64,000 nt of DNA from positions 1-64,000 of the forward strand of contig JAEWVF010000067.1 in assembly GCA_023459215.1 (NCBI GenBank), read 5' to 3'. The notes beneath the pieces were generated by a model. It saw nothing but the letters and a program-made list of their open reading frames with translations. It did not search any database and was not told the DNA's origin. The position numbers and the translations under genes are program-made. The stretch comes from Chloroflexota bacterium. GTDB taxonomy: Bacteria > Chloroflexota > Anaerolineae > Anaerolineales > Villigracilaceae. Positions 24,132 to 32,592 of the stretch are shown here, in pieces. The stretch's first letter is position 1, and each line of letters starts with the position of its first letter.

Positions 24132-25019
24132 ATGCCCTCCAAACCCAACCGCTCCTTCCTGCTAAAAATCCTCGGCACGATTCTCTCTGCCGGGATGCTG
24201 ACCGCGCTCATCGCCTGGAACTGGGACGATGTGCGCACTGCCATTGGCCAAATCTCCCTGCTCGAACTGCTGACCGCCTTCGGCTTCATCTTTGCCTCGC
24301 GTCTGTTCACCGTCATGCGCTGGCATACCCTTTTACGCGCGGCAGATGTTCCCATCCCCTTAAAAAATACGCTCTCGTTAACCTTCACCGGCCTGTTCGC
24401 CACCAACTTCCTGCCCACCACCATCGGTGGCGATGTGGTGCGCCTGGCCGGGACAATCCAACTCGGCTACGACCGCGCCGTTTGCCTGGCCTCGCTGGCC
24501 GCCGACCGGCTGGTCAACATGACCGGCATGTCGCTGGCTTCGCCGCTCGGCTTCTACCAGTTGCTGCAAGCCGCGCCAATCGCCGCCCAGGCCGCCTTTT
24601 TACCCAACCTGTGGCGCAAAGGGCTCGATTTTGTCCGCCGCACCGTCGCCTCGCTCGGCATCTGGCTCAAAAAACCGCTCTCCCTGCTCACCTCGCTCGG
24701 ATTTGCCTTCGCCCACATGCTCTGCATGTTCAGCGCCAACTATGTTGTCATCCATGCCCTCGGCGGCGAACTGGATTTCTGGCGCGTGATCGGCCTGTAT
24801 AGCTTCGCCTACTTCATCGGCAACGTGCCAGTCTCAGTCAACGGCTACGGCTGGCAGGAACTGACCGTCTCGGCCCTGCTCGGCACCCTCGGCGGGCTGG
24901 ATGTTTCCGTTGCCGCCACCGTGCCGCTCATCACCCGCCTGCTGCACATGCTCGCCAGCCTGCCCGGCGCGCTGACCCTGCCCGGCATCCTGGCCAAAAT
25001 GGACAAATCCGAGCAATGA
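24132..25019 (+). CDS. UPF0104 flippase-like membrane protein
   Basis: A 295-residue protein of the lysylphosphatidylglycerol synthase TM-region/AglD family with eight helices. Diagnostic motifs are RLFTVMRWHTLLRA (about 57-70), FATNFLPTTIGGDVVRL (about 89-105), DRLVNM and PVSVNGYGWQELTV (about 235-248). Members of this family without a synthase domain are linked to lipid-linked sugar export or to regulation of it. Its stop overlaps the next start (ATGA). A second paralogue lies at 27037-27924. Confidence 0.8.
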   Translation: MPSKPNRSFLLKILGTILSAGMLTALIAWNWDDVRTAIGQISLLELLTAFGFIFASRLFTVMRWHTLLRAADVPIPLKNTLSLTFTGLFATNFLPTTIGGDVVRLAGTIQLGYDRAVCLASLAADRLVNMTGMSLASPLGFYQLLQAAPIAAQAAFLPNLWRKGLDFVRRTVASLGIWLKKPLSLLTSLGFAFAHMLCMFSANYVVIHALGGELDFWRVIGLYSFAYFIGNVPVSVNGYGWQELTVSALLGTLGGLDVSVAATVPLITRLLHMLASLPGALTLPGILAKMDKSEQ

Positions 25020-27040
25020 CCACCCCCAAAACCTTCTGGCAGACCACCTTCGTTTTCACCTTCCTCGCCAATCTGGGCATCCTGGGCTGGTCCATCGCTC
25101 GCTGGAACGAGCTGGGCGTCATCCTCTACCGCTCGGTTTGGGGAGCGGTTCTGCTGCTCTATCTGGCCGTCCTGGCGGGCTGCATCTTCCTGTTTTTCTG
25201 GATGAGAGACTCAAAAGCTGAAAAATTTATCACGGCCCTTGAGTTGTCTCGCCTGCAAGGCCCCGTCTGGCGCGCGCTCGGCCTGGGCCTGTTTACCGGC
25301 ATCCTGCTGCTGATTCCATATCTGAAATTCACCTTCCGCGTTGGCGAAGTCGTCAAAAAATCGACCCAGGATCCGGTGCTGACGACGATTCTGTTCTACT
25401 GGGCCTGCTGGTGGCTGATTCTTTTGGCCGCTGGCGCGCTGAAAGTGGTTTTCAAGGCATCCTGGCAGGGCGGCTTCGCCTCGGCGCTCACCCTGCTGGG
25501 CGTTGCTTACGAAATTTACGTTCACTTCCAGGCGGTGACAACTTATCCGTTTTCGATGGGTTGGTCTGAATCGAGCCGCTACTTTTACGCCTCGCTTTAC
25601 TTCTCGCAATCGCTCTACGGCGAGACTTTCCCGCTTTCCACCCTACACCCCAGCCGTTACTTTTTGCAATCGCTAGCCTTCATCATCCCCGGCCTTGACC
25701 TGACCGGCCACCGCTTCTGGCAGTTCCTGCTCTGGATGCTGATGACCGGCGCAGCGGTTTTTGCGCTTGCCAAACGCGCCCTGATGCCTCATTCGCAATC
25801 TTCAACTTCAAAATTAGGAAATCGGGATTGGTTGTTGATGGGCTGGCTCTTCCTCTTCTACCTGCTGGTCGGTGTCTACTACCACCTGATGCCGATGGTG
25901 TTCATCCCGCTGTTGTTTGTTTCGCATAAAAATCCGTGGAGGTCGCTGGTTGCAATCGTTGTTGCCTCAGCCTGGGCCGGGGTCAGCCGGGTCAACTGGT
26001 TCCCGATGCCGGCCATGATTGCGCTGGCATTGTATTTGCTGGAAGTGCCGTTCTCGAATATTCGAGCATCGAATACGCGAATATTCGAATACCTGAAACT
26101 CCCCACCCTCTGGACCATCGCCGGGCTGCTCTCAGCCCTCGGCGCGCAGGCAGCTTACATCTTCCTTTCGGGCAATGCCGACAACGCCAAGGCCTTTACC
26201 TCCAGCTTCACCTCCGATTTGATTTGGTCGCGCCTGTGGCCAAATGAGCTTTACCCGCTGGGGGTTGTCTGGGGCATTTTACTCGTCAGCCTGCCGTTAT
26301 TGGCGATCCTGGCGCTGGCCCTGGAACAATGGAAGCGCCTGCACCCCATCCGCTGGGCCGGGCTTCTCGCGATGCTGCTGGTCCTGTTTGCAGGCGGACT
26401 GGTTGTCAGCGTAAAAATCGGCGGGGGCGGAGATTTGCACAACATGGACGGGTTCGCCGTGCTACTCAGCGTGGTAGCCGCCCTGTTTGTCGGCGGAAAG
26501 GTGCGAGTTGAGTCCGCACCGGAGGCAGACCAGGTACAGACCGGGCCCGGCTGGCCGGTACAGGCCATCGCCGCACTGACGCCCCTCTTTTTCCTGATCC
26601 CGATGCTTTCGCCGCGCCAAACCTACAATGCGGACTGGAACCAGGACCGCTTGGCCGAGTTGAAAACCCTGGCCGAGAGCGCCGATGGCCCGGTACTGTT
26701 CATCAACGAGCGCCATTTTGTCACTTTTGGCGATATTAACGTAGCCCTGGTTCCTGAATACGAGAATGTCTCGCTGATGGAAATGGCAATGAGCAACAAC
26801 CAGCAGGTTTTGGGTCAGTTTTATGCCGACCTGCGCGAAAATCGCTTTGCGATGATTGTAGCGGGCAAGCAAAACCTGTTCATCAAGGAAGAAGGCGCGT
26901 TTGTGGAAGAGAACAACGTCTGGAATACGCGCATTTCGCCCTATATTCTGTGTTATTACGAACCGATTGCGCTGATTGAGCCGAGCGACAGCCGCCTGGA
27001 AGTTTTTGCGCCGCGCGCCGAGCCGGGAGTTTGCCCATGA
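25016..27040 (+). CDS. Large polytopic membrane protein of the glycan locus
   Basis: A 674-residue protein with about twelve transmembrane segments and a soluble C terminus ending in a short domain rich in acidic residues. After the fourth helix an external loop has MGWSESSRYFYASLYFSQ (about 183-200), similar to the acidic first loop of GT-C enzymes. Residues about 346-361 (SNIRASNTRIFEYLK) come from a TATTCGA-type repeat inserted in frame. It sits between two UPF0104 genes with 4-base overlaps on both sides, so all three are translated together. Function is inferred as lipid-linked glycan transfer. Confidence 0.55.
   Translation: MTTPKTFWQTTFVFTFLANLGILGWSIARWNELGVILYRSVWGAVLLLYLAVLAGCIFLFFWMRDSKAEKFITALELSRLQGPVWRALGLGLFTGILLLIPYLKFTFRVGEVVKKSTQDPVLTTILFYWACWWLILLAAGALKVVFKASWQGGFASALTLLGVAYEIYVHFQAVTTYPFSMGWSESSRYFYASLYFSQSLYGETFPLSTLHPSRYFLQSLAFIIPGLDLTGHRFWQFLLWMLMTGAAVFALAKRALMPHSQSSTSKLGNRDWLLMGWLFLFYLLVGVYYHLMPMVFIPLLFVSHKNPWRSLVAIVVASAWAGVSRVNWFPMPAMIALALYLLEVPFSNIRASNTRIFEYLKLPTLWTIAGLLSALGAQAAYIFLSGNADNAKAFTSSFTSDLIWSRLWPNELYPLGVVWGILLVSLPLLAILALALEQWKRLHPIRWAGLLAMLLVLFAGGLVVSVKIGGGGDLHNMDGFAVLLSVVAALFVGGKVRVESAPEADQVQTGPGWPVQAIAALTPLFFLIPMLSPRQTYNADWNQDRLAELKTLAESADGPVLFINERHFVTFGDINVALVPEYENVSLMEMAMSNNQQVLGQFYADLRENRFAMIVAGKQNLFIKEEGAFVEENNVWNTRISPYILCYYEPIALIEPSDSRLEVFAPRAEPGVCP
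26051..26097. repeat. TATTCGA-type repeat inside a membrane-protein gene
   Basis: Contains TCGAATATTCGA (26054-26065) and CGAATATTCG (26079-26088) linked by GCATCGAATACG. It belongs with 34290-34365, 37164-37220 and 39150-39177, all inside coding sequences. Confidence 0.75.
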
Positions 27041-27924
27041 GTGAAAAGCGCCGTTCGCTTGCCGCCTGGGTGCGCTGGATTGGGACGATTCTCAGCCTGG
27101 GACTTTTCATCTGGCTGATCACGCGCCTGGACTGGAACCTGTTGGCCGGGCAATTGTCCGGTCTCAACCCCTGGATGCTGGCCCTGGCCTTTGGGGTTTA
27201 CCTGGCCGCCCAGGCCCTTAACACCCTGCGCTGGTGTACCCTGCTCTGGACACACGGCGTCTCGATTACGTTTTGGCAGGCATTTCGCATCGCCTGGAGC
27301 GGGATTTTTGCCTCGAACTTCCTGCCATCGACCATCGGCGGCGATGGACTGCGCATGGTGGCGGTCTTACCGTATACCAAAAGCAAAGCGGTGGCGGTCG
27401 GTTCGGTGGCGCTCGACCGGGTCATTAACATGGCGGCCATGGCCTGCCTGCTGCCGCTCTCGCTCTGGGTTTTCGGCGCCAAACTGAACACCATTTTTGC
27501 CCTGGCCCTGCCCTTCAACCCGCGCAAGCTGGCCGAGAAATACTTTCCCAAAATCATGGACGCCCTGCGCGAATGGGCCTCGCGTCCGGCTGCTTTCGGC
27601 TGGGCCTTCCTGGTCGCCTGGCCCTCGAACCTGACCATCATGCTGGCCAACTATATCGTCGCCCGCGAATTGGGCATGGAAATTTCTTTTGTTCAGATTA
27701 TGGCCATTCAAACCGTGACCTATTTCGTCACCGTGCTGCCCATCTCGGTCAACGGGTATGGCCTGCGCGAAGTGACCTTTGCCACCCTGTTTGCGGCCTT
27801 GGGCGCAACCATCGAGCAGGCCTCGGCCTTTGCGGTTTTGACCCGTTTCCTGACCGTCCTGGTGACCGTCCCTGGCGCGCTGTGGGTTTCGGGCGTGGCC
27901 TCCGATGTCGCGGAAAAGGCATGA
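27037..27924 (+). CDS. UPF0104 flippase-like membrane protein, second copy
   Basis: A 295-residue paralogue of the protein at 24132-25019, with the same motifs: LNTLRWCTLLWTHG, FASNFLPSTIGGDGLRM (about 89-105), ALDRVINMAAM and PISVNGYGLREVTF (about 233-246). The ATG at 27037 overlaps the previous stop as ATGA; an alternative TTG two codons earlier is less likely. Two copies flanking one GT-C-like gene suggest two distinct lipid-linked substrates or a heteromer. The stop overlaps the following GT4 start. Confidence 0.8.
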   Translation: MSEKRRSLAAWVRWIGTILSLGLFIWLITRLDWNLLAGQLSGLNPWMLALAFGVYLAAQALNTLRWCTLLWTHGVSITFWQAFRIAWSGIFASNFLPSTIGGDGLRMVAVLPYTKSKAVAVGSVALDRVINMAAMACLLPLSLWVFGAKLNTIFALALPFNPRKLAEKYFPKIMDALREWASRPAAFGWAFLVAWPSNLTIMLANYIVARELGMEISFVQIMAIQTVTYFVTVLPISVNGYGLREVTFATLFAALGATIEQASAFAVLTRFLTVLVTVPGALWVSGVASDVAEKA

Positions 27925-29084
27925 AAATTCTGGTGCTGTGTCATGAATTTCCGCCGGTCGGCGGCGGCGGCGGGCGGGTTGCCCGCGATATTGCCGTGGG
28001 CCTGGCCCGGCGCGGACATGAAATCCGCATCCTGACCGACCGGCTGGATGGCTTGCCCGCCACAGAAACCATCGAAGGCGTCCACGTTGAGCGCATCCCC
28101 GCCGGGCGGCGGGCAGCCTATCGCGCCGAGTTTGCCGAAATGGCGCGCTACGATCTGGCCGCGTTCCAGGCCGGGCTGCGCATCATCCGTGAATGGAAAC
28201 CGGATGTGATTCACGCTCATTTCGCCGTCCCAGCCGGGGCGGCAGCATATGCGCTCTCGAAACTGACCAAAATCCCCTACCTGCTGACTGCCCACCTCGG
28301 CGATGTGCCCGGCGCCGTGCCGGATAAAACCGACCGCTGGTTCAAACTGATTTACCCGCTGACCCCGCAAATTTGGAAAAGCGCGGCGCGGGTGGTGGCG
28401 GTCAGCGAATACACCCGCGGATTGGCTTTGAAGCACTACGATGTGCCAGTGGAGGTCATCCACAACGGCGTCGAGTGCGCTGCCCTGCCCAAGTGGCAGC
28501 CCAGCGACGGCAGCGCGCCGCGCATCATCTTTGCCGGGCGCTTTGTCACCCACAAAAACCCGACCGACCTGGTCGAAGCCCTGGCGCGTCTGGCGCATTT
28601 CCCCTGGACATGTATCATGGCCGGGGACGGCGAACAACTTGAAACAGTGCGCAACCTGACCGAGCGCCACGGGCTGGACAACCGCATCCACCTGACCGGC
28701 TGGGTCACGCCCGAACAGGTTTTGGAACACTTCGCCGCCAGCGACATCCTGGTGCTGCCCTCGCGTTCGGAGGGATTGTCGGTGGTCGGGGTGCAGGGAT
28801 TGGCCACGGGCCTGGCGCTTGTCCTGAGCGACGCCGGCGGCAACCCGGAGTTGGTTCAGCCCGGCCAAAACGGATTTCTTTTCCCTGCCGGAGATGTTTC
28901 CGCGTTGAGCGATGCTCTCGAAACGCTGTTGGCCTCACCCGAAAAAATCGCCGCTTTCCAGGCTCGCAGCCGCGAACTGGCCCAGGATTTTGAACTGGGA
29001 AAAATTATCAGCCAGTATGAAGAAAGCCTCGAAGCGGTAATAGGCCTTCCAGGAAGTAAAAAAAGTAAGGAGATAACGAAATGA
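27921..29084 (+). CDS. Glycosyltransferase family 4 (GT-B)
   Basis: A 387-residue GT-B enzyme. The acceptor-side Gly-rich loop is FPPVGGGGGRVARDIAVGLA (about 10-29); the donor domain has VIHNGVECA (about 180-188), FAGRFVTHKNP, and LVLPSRSEGLSVVGVQGLA (about 275-293) with the E-x7-E type glutamates. The start at the ATGA overlap is chosen because the Rossmann strand MKILVLCHEF begins there; an upstream open frame is a shadow of the previous gene. It likely adds a sugar to the lipid-linked glycan in the cytoplasm. Confidence 0.9.
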   Translation: MKILVLCHEFPPVGGGGGRVARDIAVGLARRGHEIRILTDRLDGLPATETIEGVHVERIPAGRRAAYRAEFAEMARYDLAAFQAGLRIIREWKPDVIHAHFAVPAGAAAYALSKLTKIPYLLTAHLGDVPGAVPDKTDRWFKLIYPLTPQIWKSAARVVAVSEYTRGLALKHYDVPVEVIHNGVECAALPKWQPSDGSAPRIIFAGRFVTHKNPTDLVEALARLAHFPWTCIMAGDGEQLETVRNLTERHGLDNRIHLTGWVTPEQVLEHFAASDILVLPSRSEGLSVVGVQGLATGLALVLSDAGGNPELVQPGQNGFLFPAGDVSALSDALETLLASPEKIAAFQARSRELAQDFELGKIISQYEESLEAVIGLPGSKKSKEITK

Positions 29085-29587
29085 GCAATCTCGATGAATT
29101 TCGCCGTGAAAAAGATGAATTTTTCAAGAACAACCGCCAGTCGCCGCTGGATAAGGAGCAGAAGAGCCAGTTCAACGGGTTAAGTTATTACCCCGAGAAC
29201 CCGGCCCTGCGCCTGGAACTGACCCTTGAGCGCAATCCCGACCCGGAGATGGTTGCGATTGCCACCTCGACCGGCGACGAGCGCGATTACTGGCACGTCG
29301 GCCAGGTGCGTTTCAAGGTCAAGGGACAGGAAGTTGTTTTGCAGGTCTACGAGGCCGAATATGGCTATTTCCTGCCGTTCAGCGATGCCACCGCCCCGGC
29401 GGAAACCTATGGCGCGGGCCGCTACCTCGAACCCGAAGACCTGGGCGGCGACAAACTCGTGCTCGATTTCAACCTGGCCTATAACCCCTACTGCGCCTAC
29501 AACGAGCGCTGGTCTTGCCCGCTGCCGCCGGCAGCCAACCGGCTCAAGGTGCGCATCGAGGCGGGCGAGAAGAAATTCCACGCATAA
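29081..29587 (+). CDS. DUF1684 domain protein
   Basis: A 168-residue soluble protein matching DUF1684: FRREKDEFFKNNRQSPL at the start, FNGLSYYPENPALRL (about 28-42), FLPFSDATAPAETYGAGRYLE (about 87-107), and the terminal DFNLAYNPYCAYNERWSCPLP. The last motif, with paired Asn/Tyr/Cys, is the conserved hallmark. No enzymatic role is established for the family. It is coupled by a 4-base overlap to the GT4 gene, but DUF1684 genes occur in many contexts, so the link to glycan synthesis may be accidental. Confidence 0.85.
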   Translation: MSNLDEFRREKDEFFKNNRQSPLDKEQKSQFNGLSYYPENPALRLELTLERNPDPEMVAIATSTGDERDYWHVGQVRFKVKGQEVVLQVYEAEYGYFLPFSDATAPAETYGAGRYLEPEDLGGDKLVLDFNLAYNPYCAYNERWSCPLPPAANRLKVRIEAGEKKFHA

Positions 29588-29591
29588 TCAC

Positions 29592-29620
29592 GTAGGGGCG
29601 AGCCGATGGCTCGCCCCTAC
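29592..29620. repeat. GTAGGGGCG hairpin repeat
   Basis: GTAGGGGCGAGCC (29592-29604) pairs perfectly with GGCTCGCCCCTAC (29608-29620) around GAT. Relatives lie at 58808-58834 and 60055-60074, each directly after a stop codon. Confidence 0.85.
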
Positions 29621-29629
29621 GCAAATGCC

Positions 29630-30313
29630 ATGAAACCATACGTTATCATCAACGCCGCGATGAGCGCGGACGGTAAAATCGACACCTTCGAACGCCGCGG
29701 AACGGGGATTTCGTCCGCGGAGGACAAACGCCGGGTGCTGGAACTGCGCGCCAGCGTGGACGCGGTGCTGGTCGGCGGGAACACGCTCAACCGCGAAAAC
29801 CCCAAGCTGACGGTAAAACTGCCTGAATTGGCCCAACAACGCCTGGCGGCAGGCTTACCCGAGAACCCGGCCAAGGTCGGCATCGTCAGCCGCGCCGAAC
29901 TCGACCCGCAGGGTGATTTTGTCATGGCTGGCCCGGCCCGGCGGATTGTGTTCACCACGCCCAGAACGGATGCATCCCAACGCGACCTGCTGGAGGCCGC
30001 CGGGGTCGAGGTGTTCATCCATGCCGGGGAGCGCGTCGACCTGGGGCTGGCCCTCCAGACGCTGGCAACGCTGGGGATGAAAAGGATCATGCTCGAGGGC
30101 GGGGGCACACTCATCGCCGAGTTCATCCGCCTGGGGCTGGCCGACGAGATCCAGGTGTATGTTGCCCCGAAACTCTTCGGCGGGGCAAACGCCCCGACCC
30201 TGGTGGACGGCGACGGGTGGACCGCATCCGCCGCGAAAACGCTGGAGCTGGTGGAGGCCCGGGTGCTGGATCCCGCCGGGGGCTTGCTGATCCGCTATCG
30301 TTTACAAAAATAA
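29630..30313 (+). CDS. RibD C-terminal-type riboflavin reductase
   Basis: A 227-residue single-domain reductase of the RibD-C/dihydrofolate-reductase fold. VIINAAMSADGKIDT (4-18), VDAVLVGGNTLNRENPKLT, and EGGGTLIAEFIRLGLADEI (about 155-173) are the NADPH and substrate motifs. It reduces the ribosylamino-pyrimidine intermediate of riboflavin synthesis. No deaminase domain is attached, as in archaeal ArfC and fungal Rib7, so this may work before deamination. The start is placed at 29630 since an upstream frame begins inside the hairpin repeat. GTP cyclohydrolase II follows. Confidence 0.8.
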   Translation: MKPYVIINAAMSADGKIDTFERRGTGISSAEDKRRVLELRASVDAVLVGGNTLNRENPKLTVKLPELAQQRLAAGLPENPAKVGIVSRAELDPQGDFVMAGPARRIVFTTPRTDASQRDLLEAAGVEVFIHAGERVDLGLALQTLATLGMKRIMLEGGGTLIAEFIRLGLADEIQVYVAPKLFGGANAPTLVDGDGWTASAAKTLELVEARVLDPAGGLLIRYRLQK

Positions 30314-30376
30314 GAAAAGTCGTTAACGCATTGCCTATGTTTTAGCGGTATGATGTATTTTTATAGGAGATAAATC

Positions 30377-31132
30377 ATGGCACTCACTCAATTGAAAATT
30401 CAGGAAATTTTGGATGGCGACCGCGAACACGAGTGCGACGGTTGCGGTGATAATCATATTTGCGTCAGCATTGCTTCGATTGCCGAATTGCCCACCCGTT
30501 TTGGCAACTTCCATATCGTTGCTTTTTACAATAACAAGGATGGCAAGGAACATGCCGCCATCGTCAAGGGCGATATTACCGATGCCGAGGATGTGCCGGT
30601 GCGCATCCATTCCGAGTGTCTGACCGGCGATGCGCTTGGCTCGCTGCGCTGCGATTGCCGCGACCAGCTCGAAGCCGCCCTGACCGCCATCGGCAAAATG
30701 GAAAAAGGCATGGTGCTTTACCTGCGCCAGGAAGGCCGCGGAATTGGCTTTATCAACAAAATCCGCGCTTATGGCTTGCAGGATTACGGCATGGACACGG
30801 TCGAGGCCAACCTGGCGCTCGGCTTCCGCGATGATGAACGCGATTACGAAGTCGCCGCACATATGCTGATGTCGCTCAAGGTCAAATCGATCCAGTTGAT
30901 GACCAATAACCCCAAGAAAATCAACGATATGACCAAGTACGGCATCAACGTCACCGGGCGCATCCCGCACGTCCTGCCGCCCAACCCGCATAACGAGTTC
31001 TACCTGCGCACCAAGGCCGCCAAATCGGGCCACCTGATCGATTTCAGCGGCAAGGAACACCTGATGGAGCAAATTGACCGGCCAGTGGTCAAAGGGATGA
31101 CCGAGGAACAGGTCAAGGCGCTGTACGAGTAA
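30377..31132 (+). CDS. ribA: GTP cyclohydrolase II
   Basis: A 251-residue RibA. Zinc ligands Cys81, Cys92 and Cys94 lie in SECLTGDALGSLRCDC; YLRQEGRGIGF and the Tyr/Lys-rich TNNPKKI complete the active site. It opens GTP to the first riboflavin intermediate. Unlike E. coli RibA (196 residues) it has about 40 extra N-terminal residues with Cys20, Cys23 and Cys29 (HECDGCGDNHICV), a possible additional metal site. AGGAG precedes the ATG, and a TATGAT box at 30349-30354 may be the -10. A strong terminator follows. Confidence 0.93.
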   Translation: MALTQLKIQEILDGDREHECDGCGDNHICVSIASIAELPTRFGNFHIVAFYNNKDGKEHAAIVKGDITDAEDVPVRIHSECLTGDALGSLRCDCRDQLEAALTAIGKMEKGMVLYLRQEGRGIGFINKIRAYGLQDYGMDTVEANLALGFRDDERDYEVAAHMLMSLKVKSIQLMTNNPKKINDMTKYGINVTGRIPHVLPPNPHNEFYLRTKAAKSGHLIDFSGKEHLMEQIDRPVVKGMTEEQVKALYE

Positions 31133-31139
31133 ATCGCAA

Positions 31140-31178
31140 AGTCCCTAAAGGTTTTGGATGCCTTTAGGGACTTTTTTT
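31140..31178 (+). terminator. Terminator after ribA
   Basis: AGTCCCTAAAGG (31140-31151) pairs perfectly with CCTTTAGGGACT (31161-31172), followed by a run of seven T. Confidence 0.92.
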
Positions 31179-31192
31179 GGATATACCCGTTA

Positions 31193-31254
31193 CGGATGAG
31201 AATTGCGCTTTTTTCTAGAGCAGGAATGCGCAATTCTCATCCGCGGGCATTATA
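31193..31254. repeat. Palindrome with 16-bp perfect arms
   Basis: CGGATGAGAATTGCGC (31193-31208) and GCGCAATTCTCATCCG (31228-31243) are exact reverse complements. The end overlaps a 16-mer ATCCGCGGGCATTATA (31239-31254) also found at 4683-4698. TATAGA at 31250-31255 might be a -10 for the next gene. Confidence 0.8.
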
Positions 31255-31309
31255 GAATCTGATCGGGATTTGACCGTTTAATCGCCGCATCTTTCACTGG
31301 AGGTTTTTC

Positions 31310-31735
31310 ATGGATATTTGGGCATATCAAGCCGCCATTACCCGCCGCCTGACCTGGTGGGCCTGGGTTTCGATTACGCTGGGAGCGTTCGGATTCCTGC
31401 TGGTGGGCGATTTCTGGCGCGGCATGGCGCTGCAATTCTTCGGCTGGGGCTTTATCAACCAGGGCATTGCCTATTTTGGCAATCTCAGCCTGCAAAAAAA
31501 GCTCTCCAAGCTGGACGAGAAAGGCCGCCAGGCCGCCATCCCCGAAGAAACGCGGAAATTATCCCGCCTGCTGTGGACCAACGCCGGGTTGGATGTGCTT
31601 TACATGCTGGGTGGGGCCGCCCTGGCGCGCTTTTTCAGCCCGGAGGTCTTCTGGGTCGGCACCGGCATCGGCATTTTCATCCAGGGCCTGTTCCTGTTCC
31701 TATTCGACTGGCTGCACGCCAAAAACCTGAAATGA
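31310..31735 (+). CDS. Small four-helix membrane protein
   Basis: A 141-residue protein with four hydrophobic segments (about 20-35, 38-53, 92-108 and 112-132) and a charged cytoplasmic loop (KKLSKLDEKGRQ). I do not recognise a functional family; similar small DUF6992-like proteins exist in Chloroflexota. Its stop overlaps the CruF start (ATGA), so it is co-translated with carotenoid genes. GGAGG stands before the ATG at 31310. Confidence 0.6.
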   Translation: MDIWAYQAAITRRLTWWAWVSITLGAFGFLLVGDFWRGMALQFFGWGFINQGIAYFGNLSLQKKLSKLDEKGRQAAIPEETRKLSRLLWTNAGLDVLYMLGGAALARFFSPEVFWVGTGIGIFIQGLFLFLFDWLHAKNLK

Positions 31736-32493
31736 TCGAAGCCTATAACGCCATCCGCTACCCGCGCTCGACCCTGGTTCCGCTGGCTTTTTGGGTCTTG
31801 ACCATGGTTTCCCTGCCCATCCTGGGCTGGATTCTGGGTGAAGGCTACCTGCTGCGCGGCATGTCTTTTGGTGTGCTGATGCAGGCCACCGCCGTTCTGG
31901 CAATTCTCTATTCGGCCTGGGGCTGGGCGCAGACGTTGAAAACCTTCGCCATCGTGGCAGTGCTTTCGTATCTGGCAGAATTGATCGGTTCGACAACCGG
32001 CTTCCCCTTTGGAAAATATCACTATACCGACCTGCTCCAACCGCAATTGGCCGGGGTGCCCCTGCTCATTCCGCTGGCCTGGATGATGATGCTGCCCCCC
32101 GCCTGGGCCATCGCCAAAACCATCCTGGGCGAATCCCGCCCGCGTTGGGCGTTCGTGCTTCTCTCCGCGTTGGCTTTCACCGCCTGGGACCTGTTCCTCG
32201 ACCCACAGATGGTCGCCTGGGGTTTCTGGGTTTGGGAAATCCCAGGCCAGTATTTTGGCATTCCGCTGGTCAACTATCTGGGCTGGCTGCTGGTTTCAGC
32301 CACGCTCACCTTGCTTGCCAACCCCAAAAACCTGCCAGTTGGTCCGCTCTCACTGGTCTATGTGCTGACCTGGCTCCTGCAAACCATCGGCCAGGGTATC
32401 TTCTGGGCCCAACCAGGCCCGGCAATCGTCGGCTTTTTGGGCAGCGGATTATTTGTCTGGCTGGCGTGGAGGGCAGCGAGCCGTAAGCAATGA
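31732..32493 (+). CDS. cruF: Carotenoid biosynthesis protein, CruF-like hydratase
   Basis: A 253-residue membrane protein with seven or eight helices, matching the DUF422/CruF family: ELIGSTTGFPFGKYHYTD (about 84-101), VPLLIPLAWMMM, FTAWDLFLDPQMV (about 147-159) and WVWEIPGQYFGIPLVNYLGW (about 164-183). CruF enzymes hydrate the 1',2' double bond of carotenoid psi ends, giving a hydroxyl that is then glycosylated. The acidic residues in these motifs are intact. A carotenoid-type GT2 lies 900 bases downstream. Confidence 0.85.
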   Translation: MIEAYNAIRYPRSTLVPLAFWVLTMVSLPILGWILGEGYLLRGMSFGVLMQATAVLAILYSAWGWAQTLKTFAIVAVLSYLAELIGSTTGFPFGKYHYTDLLQPQLAGVPLLIPLAWMMMLPPAWAIAKTILGESRPRWAFVLLSALAFTAWDLFLDPQMVAWGFWVWEIPGQYFGIPLVNYLGWLLVSATLTLLANPKNLPVGPLSLVYVLTWLLQTIGQGIFWAQPGPAIVGFLGSGLFVWLAWRAASRKQ

Positions 32494-32547
32494 CCCGTAA
32501 GCAGTTGTCAGTAAATACTGAACACCGGCTTCTGAACACTGAATACC

Positions 32548-32581
32548 GCCCTTCGACTTCGGCTGCGCCTCCGCTCAGGGC
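32548..32581. repeat. Short palindromic repeat before plsY
   Basis: GCCCTTCGACTTCGGCTGCG... ending CTCAGGGC, 34 bases, the sister of 14212-14245; GCCCT/AGGGC ends pair. Confidence 0.65.
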
Positions 32582-32592
32582 TTATTGACTGG

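Noticed and set aside
27573..27920. Upstream extension of the GT4 gene at 27921
   Set aside because: The region encodes the end of the UPF0104 protein in another frame; the GT4 fold begins exactly at the ATGA overlap.
30314..30376. FMN riboswitch upstream of ribA
   Set aside because: The gap is only 63 bases and has none of the conserved RFN stems.
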